The notes: generated by a model not told the origin, from the sequence alone. A stretch of DNA of 64,000 nucleotides from Pukyongiella litopenaei (GCF_003008555.2 NZ_CP027665.1:2790001-2854000); one strand, 5' to 3'. Shown: positions 38,680 to 48,147, counted from the first letter of the stretch. Numbers and translations are program-made.

Positions 38680-38694
38680 ATACGTTTGGCGTAT
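38680..38694. promoter_or_regulatory. LysR-type box between uraH and puuE
   Basis: ATAC (38680-38683), seven bases, then GTAT (38691-38694) is the standard LTTR recognition form T-N11-A. It lies within gatacg-N5-cgtatc (38679-38695), just upstream of the uraH start. The neighbouring LysR gene is the obvious candidate regulator. The puuE start is about 120 bases to the right. Confidence 0.55.
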
Positions 38695-38813
38695 CTATGC
38701 CGAAAGCCCTTCGGGTGACAAAGCCGGTCTGACAGAAGGCTCCTTTCTATTTTTTTTGAAAAACATCTGGCATTTTCTGGTTTATTCAGTGCTCGAGAAG
38801 AAGGAACATCTGC

Positions 38814-40226
38814 GTGACACGTTACCCCAGAGACATGACCGGCTATGGCAGCCAGGCACCCGCGGCAAATTGGCCGAACGGTGCAAAGATTGCCGTTCAG
38901 ATCGTTCTGAACTATGAAGAGGGCGGTGAAAACAACATCCTGCACGGCGATGCCGCGTCAGAGGCGTTCCTGTCGGAAATCACCGGCGCCGCCCCCTGGC
39001 CGGGTCAACGGCATTGGAACATGGAATCGATCTATGAGTATGGCAGCCGCGCGGGGTTCTGGCGCGTGCACAGCCTGCTCAGGGATACGCCGATCACGGT
39101 CTACGGTGTCACGACCGCGCTGGCCCGTGCGCCGCAGCAGCTCAAGGCCATGAAAGACGCAGGCTGGGAGATTGCCAGCCACGGGCTGAAATGGATCGAG
39201 CACAAGGACATGAGCGCGGAGGAGGAACGCGCCCAGATCCGCGAGGCGATCCGCCTGCATACCGAAGTTGTAGGAACCGCGCCCCGCGGCTGGTATACTG
39301 GGCGGTGTTCGATGAACACGGTCGATCTCGCAGCCGAGGAGGGCAATTTTGCCTATATCGCCGACAGCTATGCCGACGATCTGCCCTATTGGGTCAAGGC
39401 CGGCGGCAAGGATCAGCTGATCATGCCATACACGATGGATTGCAACGACATGCGGTTTGCAATCCAGGCTGGATATACCAGCGGCGACCAGTTCGAAAGC
39501 TATCTCAAGGACAGTTTCGACATGCTCTACGCCGAAGGGCAGGCGGGCGCGCCCAAGATGCTGTCCATCGGCCTGCATTGCCGCCTCATCGGGCGGCCTG
39601 GCCGGGCCATGGCGCTCAAGCGCGTGCTCGAACATTTCATGAAGCATGATGGCGTATGGTTCGCCACCCGTGAACAGATCGCCGATCACTGGGCGAAACA
39701 GCATCCGCCGGTATCCGGCCTGACGCCCTCGACAATGGACAAGGCGACGTTCGTTTCCGAGTTCGGCGGCATCTTCGAGCACAGCCCCTGGATTGCCGAA
39801 GGCGCCTTTGATCTGGAGCTTGGCCCGACCCATGACAACGCGGCCGGCGTCCATAACGCCCTGGCCCGCGTGTTCCGCACCGCGTCAGAAGAGCAACGCC
39901 TGGGCGTGCTGACCGCGCATCCCGACCTGGCCGGAAAACTGGCCGCGGCCGGGCGCCTGACCGCGGAATCGACCGCTGAACAGGCCGGCGCGGGGCTCGA
40001 CATGCTGACCGACGAGGAACGCGAGACCTTCCAGAAGCTGAACGCCGAGTATGTCGAACGCCACGGCTTTCCCTTCATCATCGCGGTCAAGGACAACACA
40101 AAGCCCGGCATCCTCGAGGCCTTTCAGCGCCGCATCGGGAACGACCGTGACACCGAGTTTGCAGAGGCCTGCCGACAGGTCGAACGTATCGCGGAGCTGC
40201 GCCTGATCGAGAAGTTCGCATCATGA
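38814..40226 (+). CDS. puuE: Fused allantoinase (PuuE) and OHCU decarboxylase (UraD)
   Basis: 470 residues. Residues 1-~300 are the metal-independent allantoinase PuuE of the polysaccharide-deacetylase fold (YPRDMTGYGSQAPAANWPNG, VLNYEEGGENNILHGD, GRCSMNTVDLAAEEGNFAYI). Residues ~305-470 are UraD (FVSEFGGIFEHSPWIAEGAF with catalytic H323, LTAHPDLAGKLAAAG, HGFPFIIAVKDN). One polypeptide thus makes S-allantoin from OHCU and opens it to allantoate. The start is GTG 38814 after AAGGAAC. It is coupled by ATGA to allA. Confidence 0.95.
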   Translation: MTRYPRDMTGYGSQAPAANWPNGAKIAVQIVLNYEEGGENNILHGDAASEAFLSEITGAAPWPGQRHWNMESIYEYGSRAGFWRVHSLLRDTPITVYGVTTALARAPQQLKAMKDAGWEIASHGLKWIEHKDMSAEEERAQIREAIRLHTEVVGTAPRGWYTGRCSMNTVDLAAEEGNFAYIADSYADDLPYWVKAGGKDQLIMPYTMDCNDMRFAIQAGYTSGDQFESYLKDSFDMLYAEGQAGAPKMLSIGLHCRLIGRPGRAMALKRVLEHFMKHDGVWFATREQIADHWAKQHPPVSGLTPSTMDKATFVSEFGGIFEHSPWIAEGAFDLELGPTHDNAAGVHNALARVFRTASEEQRLGVLTAHPDLAGKLAAAGRLTAESTAEQAGAGLDMLTDEERETFQKLNAEYVERHGFPFIIAVKDNTKPGILEAFQRRIGNDRDTEFAEACRQVERIAELRLIEKFAS

Positions 40227-40705
40227 GCCGGACGCTGAAAGCCGCACCCATCAGCAGCGATGCCATCGCGGGGCTTGCCGAACTGGTCGAAGCCTCGGGC
40301 ACGCCGGACAAGCTCATCAACCAGGGGCTTTGCGGCCGGTTCCATGACCGGGCAACCCTGGACATCGCGGGAGACGCCGGAATCAGCGTCTTCAAATCCG
40401 ATTCCTTCGCCATGCCGTTCAGGATGGAAATGATGGAACGCCACCCGCATGGCAGCCAGGCTTTTCTGCCGATGCAGGAAGGCGAATATCTGGTCGTGCT
40501 GGCCGAGGACAGGGACGGCGCCCCGCACGCGCCACGCGCCTTCATCGCCGGGGCGGGCCAGGGCGTGAACATCGGTCGGAACGTCTGGCACGGCGTTCTG
40601 TGCCCGCTGTCCGATCCCGGCCTGTTCATGGTCGTCGACCGTGTCACCGATGGGCCCAACCTCGAAGAACATTGGTTCGACGAACCGTTTGTCATCGAAC
40701 GCTGA
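40223..40705 (+). CDS. allA: Ureidoglycolate lyase
   Basis: 160 residues of the AllA cupin family. MERHPHGSQAFLPMQEGEYL, HAPRAFIAGAGQGVNIGRNV and WHGVLCPLSDPGLFMVVDR are its signatures. It splits ureidoglycolate into glyoxylate and urea. The ATG overlaps the puuE stop (ATGA), so translation is coupled. This is the glyoxylate-producing step that connects the purine set to the beta-hydroxyaspartate cycle 12 kb away. Confidence 0.95.
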   Translation: MSRTLKAAPISSDAIAGLAELVEASGTPDKLINQGLCGRFHDRATLDIAGDAGISVFKSDSFAMPFRMEMMERHPHGSQAFLPMQEGEYLVVLAEDRDGAPHAPRAFIAGAGQGVNIGRNVWHGVLCPLSDPGLFMVVDRVTDGPNLEEHWFDEPFVIER

Positions 40706-40765
40706 AACATAACTTGTCGGAAAGAGGAGCCGGCTTTGGCATCAACAGGGGAGGAACAATAAACC

Positions 40766-42202
40766 ATGGCAGATGTATCCATAGGAACGCCGGAGCAGCT
40801 CCGCGATCCAAACTACACTCCATCGCTGCACAAGGCGGTGCCGCTGGGGATCCAGCACGTTCTGGCGATGTTCGTGTCGAACGTAACACCAGCGATCATC
40901 GTTGCGGGGGCGGCGGGGTTCGGCTTTGGATCGAACAGCCCGGACTTTCCCGAGCTGCTCTACCTGATCCAGATGTCGATGCTGTTCGCGGGTGTCGCGA
41001 CGCTCCTGCAGACGGTCACGCTGGGTCCGGTTGGCGCGGCGCTTCCGATCGTGCAGGGGACATCCTTTGCGTTCCTGCCGATCATGATCCCGCTGGTTGC
41101 GGGCAAGGGCGTTGACGCGCTCGCCGCGCTGTTTGGCGGTGTCATCATTGGCGGCCTGTTCCATGCCTGTATCGGCATGTTCATCGGCAAGATCCGCTTT
41201 GCCCTGCCGCCGCTTGTGACGGGCCTGGTCGTGACCATGATCGGCCTGGCGCTGGTGAAGGTGGGCATCCAGTATGCCGCCGGCGGCGTCCCCGCGATCG
41301 GCACGCCGGAATATGGCTCGCTTCTGAACTGGTCGGCCGCCCTGGTCGTGATCCTCGTCACGCTGGGCCTGAAATTCTTTACCAAGGGCATGGTGTCGAT
41401 CTCGGCGGTGCTGATCGGCCTGATCGTCGGCTACGTCTATGCGATCTTCGTCGGCATCCTGTCGGTTGACGCGATCACCGGGTCCTGGGAACGCTCGGCG
41501 GCCTTCGCCCTGCCGCAGCCGTTCAAATACGGGTTCGAGTTCTCCGCCGCCGCCGTCATCGGCTTCTGCCTGATGGCCTTCATCTCGGCGATCGAAACGG
41601 TTGGCGACGTGTCGGGGATCACCAAGGGTGGCGCCGGCCGCGAAGCCACCGACACGGAAATCCAGGGCGCGACCTATGCCGATGGTCTGGGCACCGCGCT
41701 GGCCGGTTGCTTTGGCGCCTTCCCGAACACCTCGTTCAGCCAGAACGTGGGCCTGATCGCCATGACCGGCGTGATGAGCCGCCACGTCGTCACCTGCGGC
41801 GCGATCTTCCTGATCATCTGCGGACTGGTCCCGAAAGTGGGCGGCGTGATCCGCACCGTTCCGATCGAAGTGCTGGGCGGCGGCGTGATCGTCATGTTCG
41901 GCATGGTGGTCGCGGCCGGTATCTCGATGCTGTCGGACGTGAACTGGAACCGTCGCAACATGGTGATCTTCGCCATCGCCCTGTCGATCGGGCTGGGGCT
42001 GCAGCTCGAACCGGGCGCCCTGCAGCACATGCCCGACACGGCGCGTATCCTGCTGACATCGGGCCTTCTGCCCGCGGCCCTGATCGCGATCGCGCTGAAC
42101 CTGATCCTGCCCGAGGAGCTTGCGGACGAAGCCACCGAGGAGGTTTCGGGCGGCATGGCCGGTCACGGCCACGGCTCGCTGCCGCAGGACGACCACGTCT
42201 GA
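40766..42202 (+). CDS. NCS2 nucleobase:cation symporter (first copy)
   Basis: 478 residues, about 14 transmembrane helices, of the NCS2/NAT uracil-xanthine permease family: the helix-1 signature QHVLAMFVSNVTPAIIV, the substrate-binding region EFSAAAVIGFCLMAFISAIE, and GCFGAFPNTSFSQNVGLIAM, the conserved NTSFSQN motif. It most probably imports xanthine, urate or another purine for the neighbouring enzymes. It lies 60 bases after allA on the same strand and is followed by a hairpin. Confidence 0.92.
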   Translation: MADVSIGTPEQLRDPNYTPSLHKAVPLGIQHVLAMFVSNVTPAIIVAGAAGFGFGSNSPDFPELLYLIQMSMLFAGVATLLQTVTLGPVGAALPIVQGTSFAFLPIMIPLVAGKGVDALAALFGGVIIGGLFHACIGMFIGKIRFALPPLVTGLVVTMIGLALVKVGIQYAAGGVPAIGTPEYGSLLNWSAALVVILVTLGLKFFTKGMVSISAVLIGLIVGYVYAIFVGILSVDAITGSWERSAAFALPQPFKYGFEFSAAAVIGFCLMAFISAIETVGDVSGITKGGAGREATDTEIQGATYADGLGTALAGCFGAFPNTSFSQNVGLIAMTGVMSRHVVTCGAIFLIICGLVPKVGGVIRTVPIEVLGGGVIVMFGMVVAAGISMLSDVNWNRRNMVIFAIALSIGLGLQLEPGALQHMPDTARILLTSGLLPAALIAIALNLILPEELADEATEEVSGGMAGHGHGSLPQDDHV

Positions 42203-42210
42203 TGCCACCA

Positions 42211-42238
42211 GGGGCGGCATCCAGAGAGGTGCCGCCCT
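42211..42238 (+). terminator. Hairpin after the first NCS2 permease
   Basis: gggcggca (42212-42219) pairs with tgccgccc (42230-42237) around a 10-base loop, 9 bases after the permease stop. There is no U run after it, so termination may be weak or Rho-dependent. It separates puuE-allA-permease from the aceE operon. Confidence 0.45.
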
Positions 42239-42339
42239 TGCCATAGATTACTGATGCCACCCTCCCGTTTTCCGGGATCACCACAAACAGCAATTCCTCA
42301 CCGAAATCCCCTCAACCTGCGACGCGGGAGCGACCAACC

Positions 42340-45000
42340 ATGCCCAACGACCACGCGGACATAGATCCGATCGAAAGCCAGGAATGGCAGGATGCCATCG
42401 CCGATGTCATCGAACGCGACGGTGCGAACCGAGCCCATCAGCTACTCGACAAGGCCGTCCAGCAAGCACGGGCCGCCGGTGCCAACCTGCCGTTCTCGGC
42501 GACGACGCCGTATCAGAACACCATCGCGCCGGATGACGAAGTCGACATCCCCGGCGACACGGAAATGGAATGGCGCATCCGGACCATCAACCGCTGGAAC
42601 GCGATGGCGACCGTCGTGAAACGCAACAAGGTCAGCAGCGAATATGGCGGGCATATCGCGTCCTTCGCATCGTCTGCCGCGCTCTATGATATCGGCCTCA
42701 ACCATTTCTGGCGCTCGAAATCGGCGATCCATGGTGGCGACCTGGTGTTCTTTCAGGGCCATGTGATCCCGGGCATCTATGCGCGGTCCTTCATGGAAGG
42801 CCGCATCAGCACCGAGCAGCTCGAAGCGTTCCGTTCGGAGGTGAATGGCGGCGGACTGAGTTCTTATCCGCACCCGTGGTTGATGCCCGATTACTGGCAG
42901 TTCCCCACCGTCTCGATGGGGCTCGGGCCGCTGATGGCGATCTATCAGGCGCGGTTCATGAAATACATGCACAACCGGGGTCTGATCGATGCCGCCGACC
43001 GCAAGGTCTGGTGTTTCCTCGGCGATGGCGAGATGGACGAGCCCGAAAGCCGGGGCGCCATCGACCTCGCCAAACGTGAGGGGCTCGACAACCTGATTTT
43101 CGTCGTGAATTGCAACCTGCAGCGCCTGGATGGCCCGGTTCGCGGCAATGGCAAGATCGTGCAGGAGCTTGAAGGCGGTTTCCGCGGTGCGGGCTGGGAC
43201 GTCATCAAGCTGCTCTGGGGCAAGGGCTGGGACGACCTGCTCGAGCGCGACACCTCCGGCAAGCTGCGTCAGTTGATGGATGAAACCGTCGATGGCGACT
43301 ACCAGACGTTCAAATCCAAGGATGGTGCCTATATCCGCAAGCATTTCTTCGGGACCTATCCGGAGACGGCGGCACTGGTCGAGGACTGGACGGATGAGCA
43401 GATCTGGGCGCTGCGGCGCGGCGGTCACGATCCCCAGAAGGTCTATAACGCCTTCCTGCGCGCGACCCGGGCCAAGGGCAGCCCGACCTGTCTGCTGGTG
43501 AAAACCGTCAAGGGATACGGGATGGGCTCTGGCGGAGAAGGTATGAACACCTCGCACCAGCAAAAGAAGCTGCAACTGGATCAGCTCAAGGCGATGCGGG
43601 ACCGGTTCCAGATCCCCGTGACCGATGAAGAGCTGGAAAAGGACATTCCGTTCGTCAGCCTGAACAACGCGCAGAAGGCCTATCTGGCCGACCGCCGCAA
43701 AGACCTGGGTGGCGATTTCCCAAAGCGGGATTGGCGCGACGCACCCAAGCTGGAAATCCCGGCATTGGACCGGTTCAAAGGTCAGCTCGAATCGACCGGC
43801 GAGCGCGAAATCTCGACCACGATGGCGTTCGTGCGGATCCTGACCACCCTGTTGCGGGACAAGCAGGTCGGCAAGCATGTCGTGCCGATCGTGCCGGACG
43901 AAAGCCGCACCTTCGGGATGGAAGGCCTGTTCCGGTCGGTCGGCATCTACAACCCGCTGGGCCAGCGATACACGCCCGAAGACAAAGAACAGATGATGTT
44001 CTACCGGGAATCCGAAAACGGCCAGGTTCTGCAGGAAGGCATCAACGAAGCGGGCGCGATGGCGGACTGGATCGCGGCGGCAACGTCGTATTCCAACCAC
44101 GGCGTGCCGATGATCCCGTTCTTCATCTACTATTCGATGTTCGGTTTCCAGCGGATCGGTGATCTGGCCTGGGCCGCAGGCGATAGCCGCGCGCGCGGCT
44201 TCATGCTGGGTGGAACCGCTGGCCGGACCACGCTGAACGGCGAAGGGTTGCAGCACGAGGACGGGCACAGCCACATCCTTGCCGGCACGATCCCGAATTG
44301 CATCAGCTATGACCCGACCTTTTCCTACGAGGTCGCGGTGATCGTGCAGAACGGGTTGCAGCGCATGTTTGCCGATCAGGAAGACGTCTATTTCTACCTG
44401 ACGCTGATGAACGAGAACTATCAGCATCCCGTGATGCCGATGGGCGCGGAAGACGGGATCATCAAGGGTCTCTACCGGTTCCGGAAAACCGCGAAGCCGG
44501 GCAAGAAGCATGTCAATCTTCTGGGCTCCGGCACGATCCTCGTCCAGGCGATCAGGGCGGCCGAGATGCTGAAGGAAGATTTCGGCGTGACCTCGGATAT
44601 CTGGTCGGCGACATCGCTCAACGAACTGGCGCGCGAGGGCCAGGATTGTGCGCGTCACAACCGCTTGAACCCGCTGAGCGATCCGAAGGTGCCATATGTG
44701 ACGCAGCAGCTCGGGCAGGCAAAAGGCCCGATCATCGCGGCGACCGACTACATGAAGAACTACGCCGAACAGATCCGTGCCTTTGTGCCGGGGCGGTTCA
44801 CGGTTCTGGGCACCGACGGCTTTGGCCGGTCCGACAGCCGTGTGAACCTTCGCCGCTTCTTCGAGGTGGACGCGAACCATATCGCGGCGGCGGCCATCGT
44901 GGACCTCTATCAGGAAGGCCGCGTGACCAGAAAGGACCTGGAGCTCGCTCTCAGGAAATATGACATCGACGGCCAAAAGCCGAACCCCCGTCTGGTGTAA
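42340..45000 (+). CDS. aceE: Pyruvate dehydrogenase E1, homodimeric type
   Basis: An 886-residue homodimeric E1 as in E. coli AceE, unrelated in architecture to the E1alpha/beta of pdhAB. The ThDP motif is GDGEMDEPESRGAIDLAKRE ... NCNLQRLDGPVRGNGKIVQE. Other signatures are IRTINRWNAMATVVKRNKVS and MNTSHQQKKLQLDQLKAMRD, plus HEDGHSHILAGTIPNCISYD in the C-terminal half. First gene of aceE-aceF-lpd. Its place amid purine and BHA-cycle genes suggests a condition-specific complex that oxidises pyruvate made by malic enzyme (inference). AT-poor leader of 137 bases. Confidence 0.97.
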   Translation: MPNDHADIDPIESQEWQDAIADVIERDGANRAHQLLDKAVQQARAAGANLPFSATTPYQNTIAPDDEVDIPGDTEMEWRIRTINRWNAMATVVKRNKVSSEYGGHIASFASSAALYDIGLNHFWRSKSAIHGGDLVFFQGHVIPGIYARSFMEGRISTEQLEAFRSEVNGGGLSSYPHPWLMPDYWQFPTVSMGLGPLMAIYQARFMKYMHNRGLIDAADRKVWCFLGDGEMDEPESRGAIDLAKREGLDNLIFVVNCNLQRLDGPVRGNGKIVQELEGGFRGAGWDVIKLLWGKGWDDLLERDTSGKLRQLMDETVDGDYQTFKSKDGAYIRKHFFGTYPETAALVEDWTDEQIWALRRGGHDPQKVYNAFLRATRAKGSPTCLLVKTVKGYGMGSGGEGMNTSHQQKKLQLDQLKAMRDRFQIPVTDEELEKDIPFVSLNNAQKAYLADRRKDLGGDFPKRDWRDAPKLEIPALDRFKGQLESTGEREISTTMAFVRILTTLLRDKQVGKHVVPIVPDESRTFGMEGLFRSVGIYNPLGQRYTPEDKEQMMFYRESENGQVLQEGINEAGAMADWIAAATSYSNHGVPMIPFFIYYSMFGFQRIGDLAWAAGDSRARGFMLGGTAGRTTLNGEGLQHEDGHSHILAGTIPNCISYDPTFSYEVAVIVQNGLQRMFADQEDVYFYLTLMNENYQHPVMPMGAEDGIIKGLYRFRKTAKPGKKHVNLLGSGTILVQAIRAAEMLKEDFGVTSDIWSATSLNELAREGQDCARHNRLNPLSDPKVPYVTQQLGQAKGPIIAATDYMKNYAEQIRAFVPGRFTVLGTDGFGRSDSRVNLRRFFEVDANHIAAAAIVDLYQEGRVTRKDLELALRKYDIDGQKPNPRLV

Positions 45001-45023
45001 GTGACGGGCAGGAGAAACAAATC

Positions 45024-46292
45024 ATGACTATCGAAGTAAAAGTGCCAGACATCGGCGATTTCACGGACGTGCCTGTCGTAACCGTTTTGGTCAGCGTCGG
45101 TGACACGATTGCAGAAGAAGACCCGATCGTTGAATTGGAGTCCGACAAGGCGACCATGGAAGTGCCCAGCTCGGCTGCGGGCGTGGTGAAAGAGATCAGG
45201 GTCTCGGAAGGCGACAACGTGTCGGAAGGATCACTGATCCTCGTCCTCGAAGGCGACGGCGCGGGCGAGGCCCCCAGGGAAGAACCGAAAGGCGCAGCCG
45301 CGGCAGAGGCGCCGAAAGCCGAAGTGCCTGCCGATGTGCCGGCTCCGGCCCCGGCGCCTGCAAAGACGGATGCCGGTTTCGGCCGGGTCCACGCCTCGCC
45401 GTCGGTGCGTGCCTATGCGCGTCGGGTCGAGATCGATCTGTCACAGGTGAACGGCACCGGGCGCAAGGGCCGCATCCTGCGCGAGGACGTGGAAAAGGCG
45501 CTCAAGGCCCAGACCGTGCCTGCCGCGGCCAGCGGTGGGGTCGCGCAGGGCGGCATGGGCATCCCGCCGATCCCGGCAGTGGATTTCTCCAAATTCGGCC
45601 CGGTCGAAGACGTGGAAATGCCCCGGATCAAGAAGATCTCGGGCCCCGCGCTGCATCGGTCATGGCTCAACATTCCGCATGTCACGCATAATGACGAGGC
45701 GGACATCACCGAGTTGGACAGGTATCGCAGGGAAATGGACACGATGGCCAAGGAAAACGGCTATCGCGTGACCCTGTTGTCATTCGTCATCAAGGCGTCG
45801 GTGTCCGCTCTGAAAGAGCATTGGGAATTCAACTCGTCGATCCATCCCGATGGCGACAAGCTGATCAGGAAGGCGTTCTACAATATCGGCTTTGCGGCAG
45901 ACACGCCGAACGGGCTGATGGTTCCGGTGATCAAGGATGCGGACCGCAAGGGGCTGGTCGAGATTTCCCGGGAACTTATGGACCTGTCCGGGGCCGCACG
46001 GGAAGGCAACCTCAAGTCCAGGGACATGCAGGGCGCGACCTTTACCATCTCGTCGCTGGGCGGGATCGGGGGCACCAGTTTCACCCCGATCGTGAACGCC
46101 CCCGAAGTGGCGATCCTTGGCCTGACCCGGTCGAAGATGGCCCCGGTCTGGAATGGCGAGGAATTCGTGCCGCGCCTGATGCAGCCGCTGTCGCTGTCCT
46201 ATGATCACCGTGCCGTCGACGGCGCCCTGGCCGCGCGCTTCTGCGTGACGCTCAAGACGCTGCTGGGCGATATGCGCAAGTTGATGTGGTAA
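45024..46292 (+). CDS. aceF: Dihydrolipoamide acetyltransferase E2 of the second complex
   Basis: 422 residues: one lipoyl domain (1-80, lipoyl K42 in ELESDKATMEV), an Ala/Pro linker (~85-120), a subunit-binding domain (~120-160, VHASPSVRAYARRVEIDLSQ), a second linker and the acyltransferase core (ITELDRYRREMDTMAKENG, SYDHRAVDGALAARF active site). Gammaproteobacterial AceF often has three lipoyl domains; here there is one. AGGAG precedes the ATG. It lies 23 bases after aceE. Confidence 0.96.
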   Translation: MTIEVKVPDIGDFTDVPVVTVLVSVGDTIAEEDPIVELESDKATMEVPSSAAGVVKEIRVSEGDNVSEGSLILVLEGDGAGEAPREEPKGAAAAEAPKAEVPADVPAPAPAPAKTDAGFGRVHASPSVRAYARRVEIDLSQVNGTGRKGRILREDVEKALKAQTVPAAASGGVAQGGMGIPPIPAVDFSKFGPVEDVEMPRIKKISGPALHRSWLNIPHVTHNDEADITELDRYRREMDTMAKENGYRVTLLSFVIKASVSALKEHWEFNSSIHPDGDKLIRKAFYNIGFAADTPNGLMVPVIKDADRKGLVEISRELMDLSGAAREGNLKSRDMQGATFTISSLGGIGGTSFTPIVNAPEVAILGLTRSKMAPVWNGEEFVPRLMQPLSLSYDHRAVDGALAARFCVTLKTLLGDMRKLMW

Positions 46293-46305
46293 GGGGGGCG
46301 ATCCG

Positions 46306-48051
46306 ATGGATATCAAGGTACCCGATATCGGGGATTTCAAGGACGTACCCGTCGTGACCGTTCTGGTCGGCGTGGGTGACACGGTCAGCGCAGAAGACCC
46401 GCTGATCGAACTGGAATCCGACAAGGCGACGATGGAAGTGCCGTCGCCTGCGGCAGGCAGGATCACCGAGATCAAGGTGTCCGAAGGCGACACGGTGTCC
46501 GAAGGCACCGTGATCATGGTGATCGAAGGCGCGGAGGCCGGGGCGGACGAGGCTGCGAAGGCGGCAGAGGATGCGCCCGCAGCGCCGCAACCCGTTGCCG
46601 CAACCGGCACCGCATCTGGCACCGCATCCGGCAAGGGCGATGTGCATGCCGAGGTGGTGGTCCTGGGCTCTGGCCCCGGCGGCTACACCGCCGCCTTCCG
46701 CGCGGCCGACCTGGGCAGGAAGGTCGTTCTGATCGAGAAATACCCGTCGCTGGGCGGTGTGTGTCTGAATGTCGGCTGTATCCCCTCCAAGGCGCTGCTG
46801 CATGTGGCCAAGGTGATCACCGAGGCCGAGGAAATGTCATCGCACGGGATCAGCTTCGGCAAGCCGAAGGTCGACCTCGACGAGCTGCGCGACTTCAAGA
46901 ACAGCGTGGTTGGACAGTTGACCGGTGGCCTGAGCGGGCTTGCCAAGGGGCGCAAGGTTGAGGTGGTGCAAGGCTACGGCACCTTCACCGGGCCGAACAT
47001 GATCGAAGTGATCGGTGACGGCGGCAGGACCAATGTCAGCTTTGACCAGTGCATCATTGCGGCCGGTTCGGACCCCGTGAACCTGCCCTTCATTCCGCAT
47101 GACGACGCGCGGGTGATCGATTCGACGGGAGCTTTGGAGCTGACGGACATCCCGAAACGGATGCTGGTGCTCGGCGGCGGTATCATCGGGCTGGAAATGG
47201 CCTGCGTCTATGACGCGCTGGGTTCGAAGGTCTCGGTTGTGGAATTCATGGACCAGTTGATGCCGGGGGCCGACAAGGACATCGTCAAACCGCTCCACAA
47301 ACGGATCGAGGGCCGATACGAAAACATCTGGCTCAAGACCCGGGTGACCGCTGTCGAGGCGCAGAAGAAAGGTCTCAGGGTCACGTTCGAGAACGACAAG
47401 GGCGAGAGTTTTGACGACACGTTCGACAAGGTTCTGGTCGCCGTCGGCCGCAGGCCGAATGGCAAGCTGATCGACGCCGAAAAGGCGGGTGTGGCCGTGG
47501 ATGACCGTGGTTTCATCGCCGTGGACAACCAGCAGCGCACGGGCGTGCCGCATATCTTTGCGATCGGCGACGTGGTCGGCCAGCCGATGCTGGCGCACAA
47601 GGCCGTGCACGAAGGCAAGGTCGCCGCTGAAGTGGCGGCCGGTCACAAGCGGTTCTTCGACGCGCAGCTGATCCCGTCGGTCGCCTATACCGACCCGGAA
47701 GTGGCGTGGTGCGGTGTGACCGAAACGCAGGCCAAAGCGCAGGGCATCAAATATGCAAAGGGCGTGTTCCCGTGGGCGGCCTCGGGCCGGTCACTGTCGA
47801 TCGGTCGGAGCGAGGGGATCACCAAGCTCCTGTTCGATCCCGAAGACGATCGCGTGATCGGGGCTGGTATCGTCGGCACCAATGCCGGTGACCTGATTTC
47901 CGAAGTGGCGCTGGCCATCGAGATGGGCGCCGATGCGGTTGACCTGGGGCACACGATCCACCCGCACCCGACCCTGTCGGAAACGGTGAACTTTGCCGCC
48001 GAGATGTTCGAGGGCACGATCACGGATCTGATGCCGCCAAAGAAAAGATAG
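46306..48051 (+). CDS. lpdA: Dihydrolipoamide dehydrogenase E3 with N-terminal lipoyl domain
   Basis: 581 residues. Residues 1-75 are a lipoyl domain (K40 in ELESDKATMEV), with a linker containing TGTASGTASGKGD, then a full flavin disulfide reductase: FAD motif VVVLGSGPGGYTAAFRAADL, redox pair C153-C158 in GGVCLNVGCIPSK, NAD motif LGGGIIGLEMA, and the dimer-interface HTIHPHPTLSETV with the active-site His. E3 fused to a lipoyl domain is known in some bacteria. Its lipoyl domain resembles that of AceF. It may also serve the pdhABC complex, which has no E3 gene beside it. Confidence 0.96.
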   Translation: MDIKVPDIGDFKDVPVVTVLVGVGDTVSAEDPLIELESDKATMEVPSPAAGRITEIKVSEGDTVSEGTVIMVIEGAEAGADEAAKAAEDAPAAPQPVAATGTASGTASGKGDVHAEVVVLGSGPGGYTAAFRAADLGRKVVLIEKYPSLGGVCLNVGCIPSKALLHVAKVITEAEEMSSHGISFGKPKVDLDELRDFKNSVVGQLTGGLSGLAKGRKVEVVQGYGTFTGPNMIEVIGDGGRTNVSFDQCIIAAGSDPVNLPFIPHDDARVIDSTGALELTDIPKRMLVLGGGIIGLEMACVYDALGSKVSVVEFMDQLMPGADKDIVKPLHKRIEGRYENIWLKTRVTAVEAQKKGLRVTFENDKGESFDDTFDKVLVAVGRRPNGKLIDAEKAGVAVDDRGFIAVDNQQRTGVPHIFAIGDVVGQPMLAHKAVHEGKVAAEVAAGHKRFFDAQLIPSVAYTDPEVAWCGVTETQAKAQGIKYAKGVFPWAASGRSLSIGRSEGITKLLFDPEDDRVIGAGIVGTNAGDLISEVALAIEMGADAVDLGHTIHPHPTLSETVNFAAEMFEGTITDLMPPKKR

Positions 48052-48065
48052 CGACCCGATCCGCT

Positions 48066-48093
48066 GTGCCCTGTCGAGCCTATGACAGGGCAC
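48066..48093 (+). terminator. Hairpin directly after lpdA
   Basis: gtgccctgtc (48066-48075) and gacagggcac (48084-48093) form a perfect 10-bp stem with loop gagcctat, 14 bases after the lpdA stop. No U tract follows, so it may act as a 3' stabiliser rather than a terminator. Confidence 0.5.
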
Positions 48094-48121
48094 CCGTGGA
48101 TTGATCCTTCTCGCAACTCAC

Positions 48122-48147
48122 GAGGCCGTCCTGTCAAGGACGGCCTC
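48122..48147 (+). terminator. Rho-independent terminator of the aceEF-lpdA operon
   Basis: gaggccgtcc (48122-48131), loop tgtcaa, ggacggcctc (48138-48147): a perfect 10-bp GC-rich stem followed within a few bases by a short T run (TTTT at about 48153). The best terminator candidate for the aceE operon. Confidence 0.65.
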
